Assembly: GCF_037975245.1 (NCBI RefSeq)
Contig: NC_092564.1
Span: 17,843,984-17,907,983, forward strand
DNA from: Apostichopus japonicus
Lineage: Eukaryota; Echinodermata; Holothuroidea; Aspidochirotida; Stichopodidae
Reading direction: 5' to 3'
DNA length: 64,000 bases
Under the pieces are notes generated by a model. It was not told the DNA's origin. It searched no databases and saw nothing but the letters and a program-made list of their open reading frames with translations. This document shows, piece by piece, positions 12,841 to 24,200 of the stretch (position 1 is its first letter; the number at the start of each line of letters is the position of its first letter). The translations under genes and the position numbers were made by a program.

Positions 12841-14569
12841 GCGGAAATACTGCATACCTTTATTTCTACTCTGCAGTAATTGACTAAGCAACTGAGAACG
12901 AGTAACATTAGATTAAACAACTGATGGGATAAATATGTACTTACCTATCAACTCTATCGATACTGCTCATTCCGTGTTTTTGGTAGCACGATATCTGTAT
13001 TATTGCGTTTATTCTCGTATTAATTGGAAAACAAATTATTAGGCTGGAATGGCGATCCGTAACAAGTGTTATGAGGCGGTTTACTGCTACGAGTGTGACG
13101 ACGCCTTGTGAGCTCGGTATAACTGGTATCTCGATTTCTCGCCCTTGCTCAAGTAAATGAGTCAAATATTCCGTTGATTATAAGATTACCTCTCTCGTCT
13201 CTAAATTAAAGTCCAATTAGCGTTGTTAAGTTACTTCAAGATACTGATAAGAAACCATGTTTACTTAAATAGCCTGTACGTCCGCAAACAACGATCACTA
13301 GCTAAGAGCGATTGTTTCGACTAACTTTTCACTACTGACATGCCTCTGAAATAAGAACTCTTGGGCTCACTCATGTTCGGGCATCTGGTCACTCATTGGT
13401 TCAATGTTACCTAATTCATCAAATCTGTCATTGAAAGGACCAACCAAGAGTGAGAAAGAAACGTCACGTGCTGTTTATCTTTTTATTGTTTTTTTTTTCT
13501 GAATTGACTAGACGTCTGAAATAGCGGGTCAAGCAATTTCTTATGTTTTTCTTTTTAAGGGATTGTGGGAACCAAGGGAATGTCAAAAGTGCAACGAGGT
13601 TAATGACCTTACATCTTGTAGATAGACAGAATGTGGTATATGCACAAAGGCACCGACATTTCCAATCTACGTGTGTCTAGTAACGACTCCAGAACTGATG
13701 TAAAAATATTTATATTTCGAAATTTCAGTTGTATTACAGACTAGGCAATCACTACTTGTTTTGGATTGCTGTTATGGGAAAATGCTCGTGGATTTCAATA
13801 TTTATTTTTTACATTGTTTTATTTTGTTGGTAATTTTCCTTTTTGTACTTCTCGAGTGTTTTCGGGATTTTCCCTACCTCTAGTGTAGTGAATGCGAGAA
13901 GGCATATTTTGGTGGGAGATTAGTACCGTGACCTAGCGGTGTCAAACCTATTCTACTTGTAAAATGCGATACCAATAGGACTGCATGGACTATTTTCTTT
14001 ACATTTGTGTAATGAACCGTAGGCGGTTGCAGTGATATTACGGTAAATCGTTACCGCCATAAGGGCGACAGAAATTTTTTTTTCTTTCTTTCGATTGCGA
14101 CAACTTTTCTCCATAAAACCCACCTGGTCAGAGTGTATTTAGGTTAAGAAACGTTGGAATCTAATTCGGAAGTTTGTTTTCTGAAATTCATGAGGAAACT
14201 ATGAATGGGACTTTAACATATGGCATTTCATCGGCGGTGGGGTGTAACTCGTACGACAATGTACATGTAGAGCGCTCCTTTTTACCACAACGGTTTATGT
14301 TGATAAGTTTGGAACAACAGTCAACAACTTCCATTGCCTTTTAATAAACATGCAGCTGTAGTAACATATAGTCTGTGCTATGTAGCGCATTTTACCTCTA
14401 TTAACTTTATAGTAGACTTTTCTTGTGACTTTATGATATTATTGTAATCAAATATAAAAGGGCCGTTTTCTTTTAAAACGAAATATTTCAATCAACTCAT
14501 GTTTTTCATTTTTCGATTTAAAACAAACTTACCATACATTGTTAGTAAACTATAAACCAAGCCAGAGTC
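12841..14569. other. Non-coding 3' region of the transposon
   Basis: No supported gene. Base composition alternates between AT-rich stretches and moderately CpG-containing stretches (near 12940-13330). Nothing here resembles the subterminal units until about 14570. Confidence 0.5.
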
Positions 14570-15950
14570 AATCCGACGTTAAAATGATGTGTTACAAAGA
14601 CGTCCACTTAACGTCGTTTGGTATATCGAAGAGACGGCCAAACATCGGACCAACGAATAATGGACGGTTTCATCGACGTCAAATCAACGTCGACATTAAA
14701 TGTTGGAAAAACGTCCAATGAACGTCGTTTGAACGGTATACCGAAGAGTCGGCCAAACGTCGGACCAACGAATATTGGACGGTTTCATCGACGTCGATTC
14801 GATGTCGACATTAAATGTTGGAAAGACGTCAAATGAACGTCGTTTGAAAGGTATACCAAAGAGTCGGCCAAAGGTCGGACCAACGAATTGTGGACGGTTT
14901 CATCGACGTCGATTCGACGTCGACATTAAATGTTGGAAAGACGTGAAATGAACGTCGTTTGAACGGTATAACGTAGAGTCGGCCAAACGTCGGACCGACG
15001 ATTATTGGACGGTTTTATCGACGTCGTTTCGACGTCGACATTGAATGTTGGGAAGACGTCCAGTTAACGTCGTTTCAACGTATACCGAAGAGTCGACCAA
15101 ACGTCGGACCTACGATTATTGGACGGTTTCATCGACGTCGAATCGACGTCGACATTAATTGTTGGAAAGACGTCCAATGTACGTCGTTTTAACTGTATAC
15201 CGAAGAGTCGGCCAAACGTCGGACCAACGATTAATGGACGGTTTCATCGACGTCAAATCAACGTCGACATTAAATGTTGGCAAAACTTCCAATGAACGTC
15301 GTTTGAACGGTATACCGAAGAGTCGGCCAAACGTCGGACCAACGAATATTGGACGGTTTCATCGACGTCGATTCGACGTCGACATTAAATGTTGGAAAGA
15401 CGTCAAATGAACGTCGTTTGAAAGGTATACCAAAGAGTCGGCCAAAGGTCGGACCAACGAATTTTGGACGGTTTCATCGACGTCGATTCGACGTCGACAT
15501 TAAATGTTGGAAAGACGTGCAGTGAACGTCGTTTGAACGGTATAACGTAGAGTCGGCCAAACGTCGGACCGACGATTATTGGACGGTTTTATCGACGTCG
15601 TTTCGACGTCGACATTGAATGTTGGGAAGACGTCCAGTTAACGTCGTTTCAACGTATACCGAAGAGTCGGCCAAACGTCGGATCAACGAATATTGGACGG
15701 TTTCATCGACGTCGTTTCGACGTCGACATTGAATGTTGGGAAGACGTCCAGTTAACGTCGTTTCAACGTATACCGAAGAGTCGGCCAAACGTCGGATCAA
15801 CGAATATTGGACGGTTTCATCGACGTCGAATTGACGTCGACATTAATTGTTGGAAAGACGTCCAATGAACGTCGTTTGAACGGTATACCGAAGAGTCGGC
15901 CAAACGTCGGACCAACGAATATTGGACGTCTGAATCGACGTCGAATCGAC
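14570..15950. repeat. ~115-bp tandem array with ~574-bp higher-order repeat, right subterminal region
   Basis: The GAAGAGTCGGCCAAACGTCGG box recurs at 14743, 14858, 14973, 15087, 15202, 15317, 15432, 15547, 15661, 15775 and 15890, a period of 114-115 bp. Variant order (GAAG, AAAG, GTAG, GAAG, GAAG) repeats after five units, giving a 574-bp higher-order unit. Each monomer contains nested palindromes such as CGACGTCG and TCGACGTCGA. On the opposite strand the TTCGTTGGTCCGACG box resembles TTCGTTGGATCGACG of the left array, consistent with inverted subterminal regions. Confidence 0.9.
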
Positions 15951-16009
15951 GTTGCCCCACTTTGCAAACGGAAACGTGGGAGACGTCGGTCCGACCATTT
16001 CACGCGACC

Positions 16010-16053
16010 CAAACCCAACGTCGATCCGACGTCAAAATGTTTACTGGGTAGTG
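16010..16053 (+). repeat. Right terminal sequence of the CACTA-like element
   Basis: The plus strand reads ...CCGACGTCAAAATGTTTACTGGGTAGTG. The minus strand starts CACTACCCAGTAAACATTTT and then enters GACGTCGG motifs. Ends of the form CACT-x-CCCAG-x-AAACA are what I recall for animal EnSpm elements. The final bases also fit the neighbouring 18-bp repeat, so the exact last base is uncertain by a few positions. Confidence 0.7.
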
Positions 16054-16640
16054 GATTTCTGTATACTAGTGGATACCTGTATACTAGTGGATACCTGTAT
16101 ACTAGTGGATACCTGTATAACAGTGGATACATGTATATTTGTGGACACCTGTATACTAGTGGATACCTGTATACTAGTGGATACCTGTATATTAGTGGAT
16201 ACCTGTATACTAGTGGATTTCTGTATACTAGTGGATACCTGTATACTAGTGGATACCTGTATACTAGTGGATTCATGTATACTAGTGGATACCTGTATAT
16301 TAGTGGATACCTGTATACTAGTGGATACCTGTATAACAGTGGATACATGTATATTTGTGGACACCTGTATACTAGTGGATACCTGTATACTAGTGGATAC
16401 CTGTATACTAGTGGATACCTGTATACTAGTGGATACCTGTATACTAGTGGATACCTGTATACTAGTGGATACCTGTATATTATAGTATACCTGTTTACGT
16501 ATACCAATCGTACCATGTATACCGTATATCAATCGTACCATGTAGCATATACCTGTATACTAGTGGATACCTGTATACTATTGGATACCTGTATACTAGT
16601 AGATACCTGTATTCTAGTGGATACATGTATACTAGTGGGG
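16049..16640 (+). repeat. 18-bp minisatellite abutting the transposon end
   Basis: About 32 copies of GGATACCTGTATACTAGT. Variants (GGATACATGTATATTTGT, GGATTTCTG, ATTAGT) recur at a 216-bp, 12-unit spacing: the ATAACAGTGGATACATG block is seen near 16116 and 16332. Copies from about 16490 are interrupted by CGTATACCAATCGTACC. Because 18 is divisible by 3, several frames stay open on both strands; these frames are not genes. Confidence 0.95.
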
Positions 16641-17210
16641 ATGACGTAACTTACAATTTCAATGATCACAATCATGTCTTAGTAACTTAGGTGCAGCTGT
16701 ATGCAGTTTGTTAATATCATTGATTTAGTGTCAATTATTCACTCAACATATGGGTTTTAAAAATGTTTTCATAATTATATTTAAATTGCCATGATGATAA
16801 AATAAATAATCAATATATGTTTACATAAAACTGAACAGAATAACACACCTGACTTATATAGATTTCAGTTTTATACAACATTCTTCCTCTGTATAAATAT
16901 CTCTTCATAGATTTGTGAGTCTCCAGTCTATAATCCAATAGTCCTTGTTGGCAGTATAGTAACTACAACAATAATGTATATGCATGTTCACTATTAACAT
17001 GTAGAGGTTCTCATATTTAGATACAGAAAGTCTTGATACAGCACTGCAGAATTTGTCAAGTTTCCAGATAATTGGACATAACAGAGTTCTGTTTATCAGG
17101 CAGTAAAGCCAACAATTTCTTGCTTGTTACATGAAGTCCTTCTCCAATATACATAGGGTTACACACAGATCGGCCTTCCGGACAAGAGTCTACATTTATA
17201 CTTGTTCAGC
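16641..17210. other. Intergenic stretch, nothing recognised
   Basis: AT-rich unique-looking sequence between the minisatellite and the next satellite. No open frame, RNA gene or repeat was recognised. Confidence 0.5.
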
Positions 17211-18265
17211 CCTTCTCTTCTCTCTCTCTCTCTGATAGCTGCCAGATCGATGGTTGGACAGTCTTTGCTTATCAGAGGATGGCCTGATGTTTTCTTCTTT
17301 GTAAACTCAGCTCCTCTCGCTCTCTCTGTCTTAGCCTACAATGTTGTCTGTCTCCCAAATCGATGATTGGATCGTTCTTACTTATGTGAAAATAGCCTGC
17401 TTTTTATTTATTGGTAAACTTAGCTCTTTTCCACTCTCTCTGATCTTGCACTGTCTCTCCCAGATCGATGGTTTCAACAGTCTTTGCTTATCAGAGGATG
17501 GCCTGATGTTTTCTTCTTTGTAAACTCAGCTACTCTCCATATCTCTGATAGCCTGCAATTTTTTCTGTCTCCCAAATCGATGATTGGATAATTCTTGTTT
17601 ATGAGAGAATAGCCTGCTTTTTATTTATAGGTAAACTTAGCTCTTCTCCACCCTCTCTGATCTAGCACTGTCTCTCCCAGATGGACGGTTTCAACAGTCT
17701 TTGCTTATCAAAGGATGGCCTGCTGTTTTCTACTTTGTAAACTCAGCTCCTCTCTCTCTCTGATAGCCTGCAATATTTTGTCAGCATCCCAATTGATGAT
17801 TGGACAGTTCTTGCTTATAGAACAGCCTGCTTTATATTCATTGGTAAACTCAGCTCTTCTTCACTCTCTCTGATCTAGCACTGTCGCTCTCCCATATTAA
17901 TGGTTCAAAAGTCTCGGATAGCCTGCAAGATTGTTGGTCTCCCAGATCGATGATTGGACACTTTTTGCTTATCAGAGGATGGCCTGTTTTTTTCTTCTTC
18001 GTAACCTCAGCTCTGTTAGTCTGCAACACTGTTGGTTTCCCAGATGAATGGTTGGAAAGTATTTGCTTCTTGGAGAATAGCTTGCCTTTTTCATTCTTCT
18101 CTCTCTCCGATCTAGCACTGTCGGTCTCCCAGATCTAACAATAGACAGTCTGTGCTTACGAGAGAACAGCCTGCTTGGTAGTTCTGGGTAAAACTCAGTT
18201 CTTCTTCTTTGACTCTGATCTAACAGGCTAACACTGTCTGTGTTCCCGATCGATTACTGGAAAGG
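17211..18265. repeat. Satellite array (~110-bp monomers in ~220-bp dimers) at the MTFMT 3' end
   Basis: Recurring blocks are CAGATCGATGGTT, TTTGCTTATCAGAGGATGGCCTG, TTCTTTGTAAACTCAGCTC and CTCTCTGATCTAGCACTGTC. Two monomer types alternate (one with GATGGCCTG, one with AATAGCCTGC). The last monomer, at about 18130-18265, is continuous with the coding end of MTFMT exon 10: GACTCTGATCTAACAGGCTAACACTGTCTG followed by GATCGATTACTGG. Confidence 0.85.
17403..17625 (-). terminator. Candidate poly(A) signals for MTFMT supplied by the satellite
   Basis: On the minus strand AATAAA hexamers occur at 17620-17625, 17407-17412 and 17403-17408, within the CTTTTTATTTAT block of the satellite monomer. The nearest lies about 595 bp after the MTFMT stop. 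Use as real cleavage signals is inference. Confidence 0.35.
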
Positions 18266-21200
18266 AAACCATTATAAAACTCTTTCGCAGACATATTTTT
18301 CTTCCTTCCAATGGCAACACTCCTGAAGCCAACCCAAGTGTCCTGTTATATGGATAAATGAAGAAATACAACATGATGATATAAATTTTGAGTAGAAAAT
18401 GGAGAATTTATTTTTATAAACAACAACAACAAAATACCAACGAGTTCCTTAAGAATATCAAAATTCTATGAAAATCATCTGTTTTCTACAAATTGTTACC
18501 ACAATTCAACTTAACAAAAAAACTTCCATCAAGATTGTTGGTTTGTTTTAAAAATAATAGGAAAAACTGCCTAGTAGTGGATGTATGATTGTGGCAATGC
18601 TTATTTCTCTTTCTAATTACCAGACTTTAACATGGGGGATGGTGCAGATCAGGGCTAGTGTTTAGAGTCTATGGGGAGAAATGAATATTCCTCTTAGAAA
18701 CAATTTATTTGAGCGTTCAAAATTATGGACAACGATTGTAAAACGGCAGTGTTACATCATTATGCTGAGAAAGAGTGTACTACGAAATATTTTTTTCACA
18801 CGTTGACAAACACAAGAGTGCCATCTAAACAAACATGAGTTAACAAATCCCAGCTCCCAAATCCATAGCTTATTCTGTTTTCAAACTTTATTTGTTATAT
18901 TCGGATAAGTACATGATACATTGAGCAATAACTTGCGATGTCATACATGGACAACATTCCAATTGGTGTCTGTTTTTCTTCAATTTTGTGCTGTTACTGA
19001 AGAACCTTCACAAAGTGTACAGGAATATGGAATTATTTGATGAAATGAAGCAATTCTGACAGTTTAATGGTCATCTGTCTGTATATGTTCTTGTCAGTTA
19101 CTGTGTACAGGGTGTTCAGTAAGGATGTTACAAGCAAAGTCTTCCAGTGCTCAGCCATACCAAAAACCATATGCAGTCCTCAACAAACTGCTGGTGTCAC
19201 AAGTAGCAGTAGGGAAAATAAATCAAGTCAAAATACCTGGCATCGAATCTGGAGTGTCTGCGAAGGTTTGTGGTATCGCATTGTACCACAATCGGGATTA
19301 TCATCTTTTAGACCTGTTGAAAAAATCAAGGTCATATTTAATTTCAATTTTTTTTCTCATGTTTGTACAAGAGAAATACAATAAAACATTACAGTAGGAA
19401 GGTTAACATATGAAGGACACTAGAAAAACAGCAAGGCTGTTATCTCAGCTAGTGACCATGTATTAAAGGTATAGGTTGTGTAACTGTTATATTTTACAGA
19501 TATATAAACAAGGACAGCAAATTATTAGAGTTGACTTCATTCACTGTTGGACCCTTCAGCCTTTCTGTAAGTCCCAAATGTGATTGATTTAGGATTTTAA
19601 GTTACCTGTCAACACCTCTGAGGAATTTTGTTTACCTTTAAAGAGTTCAGCATTGAAGGTCACCTGTATTAAAGGCCTTACATAAATTTAGCATGCTCAA
19701 AGGTGCTAGGCATTTTCAAAATTAGTTTCCTGGGAAGTTCTGGTCTACAAACATTTGTTTGTAAGACATATCGAGGATTGTTAGAATTAGACAATTAAAT
19801 AACTCAGTGTGGGTACCTAAAATGTTTAAATGCAATTTGAGCATGGGTGACCATTTTCTGATTTTCTAGCATCTTTGGGGCCTTTTCAACTGAAACCTGT
19901 CATGGCTCCAATATATCAGTTTGGCTTCAAACTGTTCATTTTGCGTTATACCCACTGCAGACTTAGAACTTCACTTTCATACCATCAAACATGATTTGTG
20001 TTTGAGGAGTAAGTTATTAACTGGAACAGTCCCTAAGCAACGGCTTGCATATTCCACTGCTTGTCTTCAGTCTTCCTGTGTGGTACGGTACTGTTACAAG
20101 TACAGGATGAAATTTTCATGTCAGCAGAGCATATTTATGTTTGTTAATGTGAAACATTCATCCATTATGTGTAGAATTTAATGCTAGATTGAAATGCTAC
20201 TGTATTTATGTTCACTGCTAAGTGGTAAAGGAACTTGAAAGCATTCAGCAAATCAGAACACAAGAACTTGTCACCAGTGGAGAGTTTCGTCAAGAATAAT
20301 TTTACTATAGGAAATGACATTTCATTCATTTCTGCAGTAGTTTTACCTCACCTATCGACAGCAAGTGAGCTTTGGCACTTTACACGATAAACATCATTTT
20401 AATACTGCTCAATATCAGCTTAGCAATATTGTATGCAGTATACAACATCTTAGTTCAAAGAGGAACATCATTCAAAAAGTCACTCTTACCTTCTGTGAAT
20501 GACTTATTTTCATTCAATCGTACCATGTCAAATAGACGCAACTCCTCACTCCTCCAAGAAGCTTTAATTGGAATCTTTAGAATAAAATAGAAAAAAGTTT
20601 ATCATAATGTGATCAAAGTAGCAATGTAAACTTAGTGAATAATTTTGTCAAAGTTTCTTCTATAAAAACTTACAGAAAGAAATTATGCATTAAAGAATTA
20701 TGCATTGATACTTTACTCTCTTTAAAGGGCATATTGTCACAACCATGGTAAATGATAATTAGCAAGTGACTACAGTGATGTAAGCTATTGTTTTTTCCGC
20801 TTTACTTATTCTATGGCACTACCAGACTCAACAATGGAGATGTACCATGTAACTTTTGCTAAGATCTTTCATTTTGGTGAGAGAAACGCAAATGGAAATT
20901 TGTCTGCTAATTCACTGCCGTCTGATTATAAATTTCCGGTTTCACTATGTCTCTTAAAGGGGAAGTATAACGCTGGAATGGGTACTTACAGCTTGAGGAA
21001 GGGAGTAGGGAGGGCAAGAATTTAAATGGGACACAAACCAACCCATCATCTTTAAGCTAATATCTGACGGAGAGTTCTTGGTGAAGAATAACTCCACTAA
21101 ATAGATAAGAAACGTCTGGCTCCGTTCGGGAGATATATCTTAGTAAAAAAAGGACCTGTCTGGGAGCTTTTAAGTTTGTAAATCTGCGATTTCATAGTAC

Positions 21201-24200
21201 CACTAGGATCTGAGACCTTTTACTTTCATTTTGCTTCTCTTTCCATATTTGCAAGGTAGAATGTTAACGGTGTTGCCACTGAAACCAAGGAAATCATTCG
21301 GTCACTTGAAGAGCTGCAATATCTTAGATTCTAAAGCATAATTTGCAAGATCCATCTCCATTACAGAAAATAAACGTTTTAACAAAAAGACAATAAATAT
21401 CCCAAACTGAAGCATATGTGGCTCAGTGATGTCACATTCAGCCTTGATATCAATGACATTTCCAGCCTTGTGTGCGAAGGAACATTAAATTTGTGATATC
21501 TTCCAAAGGAACATGGCTTTTCTTAGCTGCTTGGGGAAGTTGTTCACCACAGTTAATCTTTATGACATAGAACATGGAAACTATGGATGGGACAGCTCTG
21601 TGCTACCTCTAATTGGTAGTATTTATAAAATCTCTATCCCAAATGAAGCTCTACGGGATACTATAGTATGGTACTCTTCTGATGAATTACATAATCTACA
21701 ACATCCAAAGATTACAAACCTGTCCTGCAACTGCCCGGAAGATTCTATCGATTTCTAAAGATGTGTTCTTCCAGTTGAGTACGCCTATGGATGGTTTCAG
21801 TTTAGGAGCTACAAGGGAAACCCAGAAAAACCGACAGGCTTAATGATTCACTGCCAGGTTTCACATTCAATGTAACACTGCATGTACATAGCACATTCAG
21901 ATTCATTGGACTGATCGTAGGCAAGGATTATTTGCAACATATTGGACCAATGTATTGAGTATAAGGTTACAATCATGCTTTACTTTTGTAGTTGTTTGGA
22001 GTGTTTACAAATTTTCGGACTTATGTTCAATTCAAGTGACTTTTATCCTCCACAGAAATCAAAACAGGTTCTTGTAATCACTAACATGTTTGGATTTACA
22101 TGCTACGTATATGAAGTACAGTCAAGTTTCACTTTAGCTGTACTTGTGTTTACAAAGTTTTCTAGGGTCTACATTCCACGAATGAAGTTGTTCACCCACC
22201 ATGTGGTTTTTTCGGTATTGAGTTTGCAAACCAAGGCATCACACAGGAACATATACACAAACACACACACACAACGTACAGACACACACAGACATGCACA
22301 TTATAAAGATATCGAGCAGAACAAACTCTCTTTTACTCTTAATCCACCAACACTTAAACAAAGAAATTAAAAATCATGCTAAAATCTTTATAGTAATCTA
22401 CGGACCATGTCCCTCTCGTCGCCGGTTGGAATATTCCACTATTAATTAGGGGTGATTTGTATTTGTGCAAGATCTAAAACAGTCGTTGCTTTGTCATTCT
22501 CAAATTATTTTGAGATACAAATACATTCCTGGAGTTTCTGCACAGTTCTACATGTTATTTACTGGACCCCGAAGAGGTTCAAGTAAGATTACGTAACTAA
22601 AATGTCTTGATTTATAGAAAAGGATATTTTCTTTTTGTATTTCTAGCATATCAGCATTGAAAGGGCTAGTACTCTATATTCACATTAAATTCATTCAGAT
22701 TTGCTAATAACTCTTACCTAGTGTTGCACCTTCACTACTTTGAACTCTCTCATTTTGCTGATATGTCTTCAAATCTTGAATAACTTTTACAAGCTGTAAT
22801 GAAAGAGACCAAAGATTACAGGGTGCCAAACAAATGCTTTTTAAAATGTTGAGCCCCTTGTTACTGTACAACTGAGTAGAATACTGCCGCTGGGGAAGTC
22901 ACGTAAATCCCATTCACATTGTTTTGTTAATATCATCATGTCTGAACGAAAGCTTGCACACATTTCTTCGCTTAATTTAGACTATAACGGAAGAAAAGAT
23001 TTGACATTAAAGTTCATTTTAGTGCAACACCAGCTTGTCCCTGCATAGCTACATTGCGAGGCACAAGTAAATGTAGGGAAATCTGCATGAAGTGAGGAAG
23101 AGGGTGGGGAAAGGGCCGGGGGGTGGGGACTATACTTTGTCTTTAGTTCATTTACTAAAATATAGTCCAACAACTTCTCGTGCCACGCCCCCCCCTTCCC
23201 CCTCCTCCTCCAACCCATCAACGCTAATGAGCATTAACCTCCAATTAGGGAAGATCTCTGTAATATAATTACATATTTCTCTGGAAGCTTAAAACAATGT
23301 TCCTCACTACATTATGACATGCCTGAATTCCCTGTAAATGCATTGTCCTGTTGCTCATTGTAAGATCGTTTAAACTGATATTTCAAAGGAGTTGCATGGA
23401 CTAATTTAGTTTTCAAATTTGGTGTCGCAGTTTGGAAGGTCCTTAACTCTGTCTCTTATAGAAAAAATATTATGTTTCCTGTGTACAAAAGCTATTACAC
23501 TACATCTTTGCATTGGTTTAGCAATCGGCCCACTTTACATACCATTTCTGATCCTTTCCTAGAGAGTAATTCTGTTAAAGACTTTGTTGTCTCATCAGTT
23601 GAGACAGGAACGTCTTCTTGAGCAACTATCGGTCCAACGTCAAATCTAGCTAGCAAAAAAGTAAGAAAGAAAAATGGACGGGGTCAATAAAGTTTTAATT
23701 TTGTAAGTTATATGTTCGATCAAGTTCTTAGATCTGCTAAGTACTACAGCAATATCAGCTTTTTCTCACTTACCTATCAGGTTTTATTTGCATTATTGTA
23801 ACACCAGTAATCTTGTCCCCAGCCAGAATAGTGTGAGGTATTGGGGAAGCTCCTCTCCATCTTGGCAGTAAGCTGGGATGGACATTTAGAATACCTCTGC
23901 ATAGAAAAGTTAAGAACAATTCAGGGAAAAATACATAAATTTGCAAGTAATTTGGCACAATAAATATGATACAAAGTGACAATTAAACTGACACTACTGG
24001 TTCAAAAAATCTTTCCAAAGCCGACCACAAACCGCCTGAATAAACCCAAACCCACTCAACTTCTCTGCCATAATGTGGAAAAATGGTGGGTATTTGGGCA
24101 GTGTGCATGTGCTTTTGACTATGACTGATCAAAATTTAGCTAATTTTTAGTTGCTTTGGTGTCATCTCATCTGGGAAACTCAACATATGACAATTTTCCC

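Larger units (their letters stand above)
1..16053 (+). mobile_element. CACTA/EnSpm-like DNA transposon, left end outside window
   Basis: Seen: a Tnp2-like transposase gene and a multi-exon DUF4806-type gene lie on the same strand between two large CpG- and ACGTC-rich tandem arrays (1-1640 and about 14570-15950). The right array is followed by a terminus that reads, on the minus strand, CACTACCCAGTAAACATTTT, so the plus strand ends in TAGTG at 16053. Known: CACTA/EnSpm elements start CACTA, end TAGTG, carry subterminal repeats and usually encode a transposase plus a second DNA-binding protein. Inference: these parts form one element of more than 16 kb. The left terminus and the target-site duplication cannot be checked because the window begins inside the left array. 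Both genes are open with intact splice sites, so the element may be young or active. Confidence 0.8.

Noticed and set aside
14539-15800. Small repeated proteins in the right array
   Set aside because: The frames follow the ~115-bp monomer and are broken at different units. They are translation shadows of a non-coding array.
15797-16649. Long hexapeptide-repeat proteins in several frames
   Set aside because: They arise because the 18-bp minisatellite lacks stops in several frames on both strands. There is no independent evidence of a gene.
19067-19397. Plus-strand frames near 19.1-19.4 kb
   Set aside because: They overlap the minus-strand MTFMT exon 9 (19313-19237) and are antisense shadows.
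22982-23221. Minus-strand frame with Gly/Arg-rich start
   Set aside because: It lies in an MTFMT intron over a low-complexity GGGG/CCCC stretch, with no splice support and no family resemblance.
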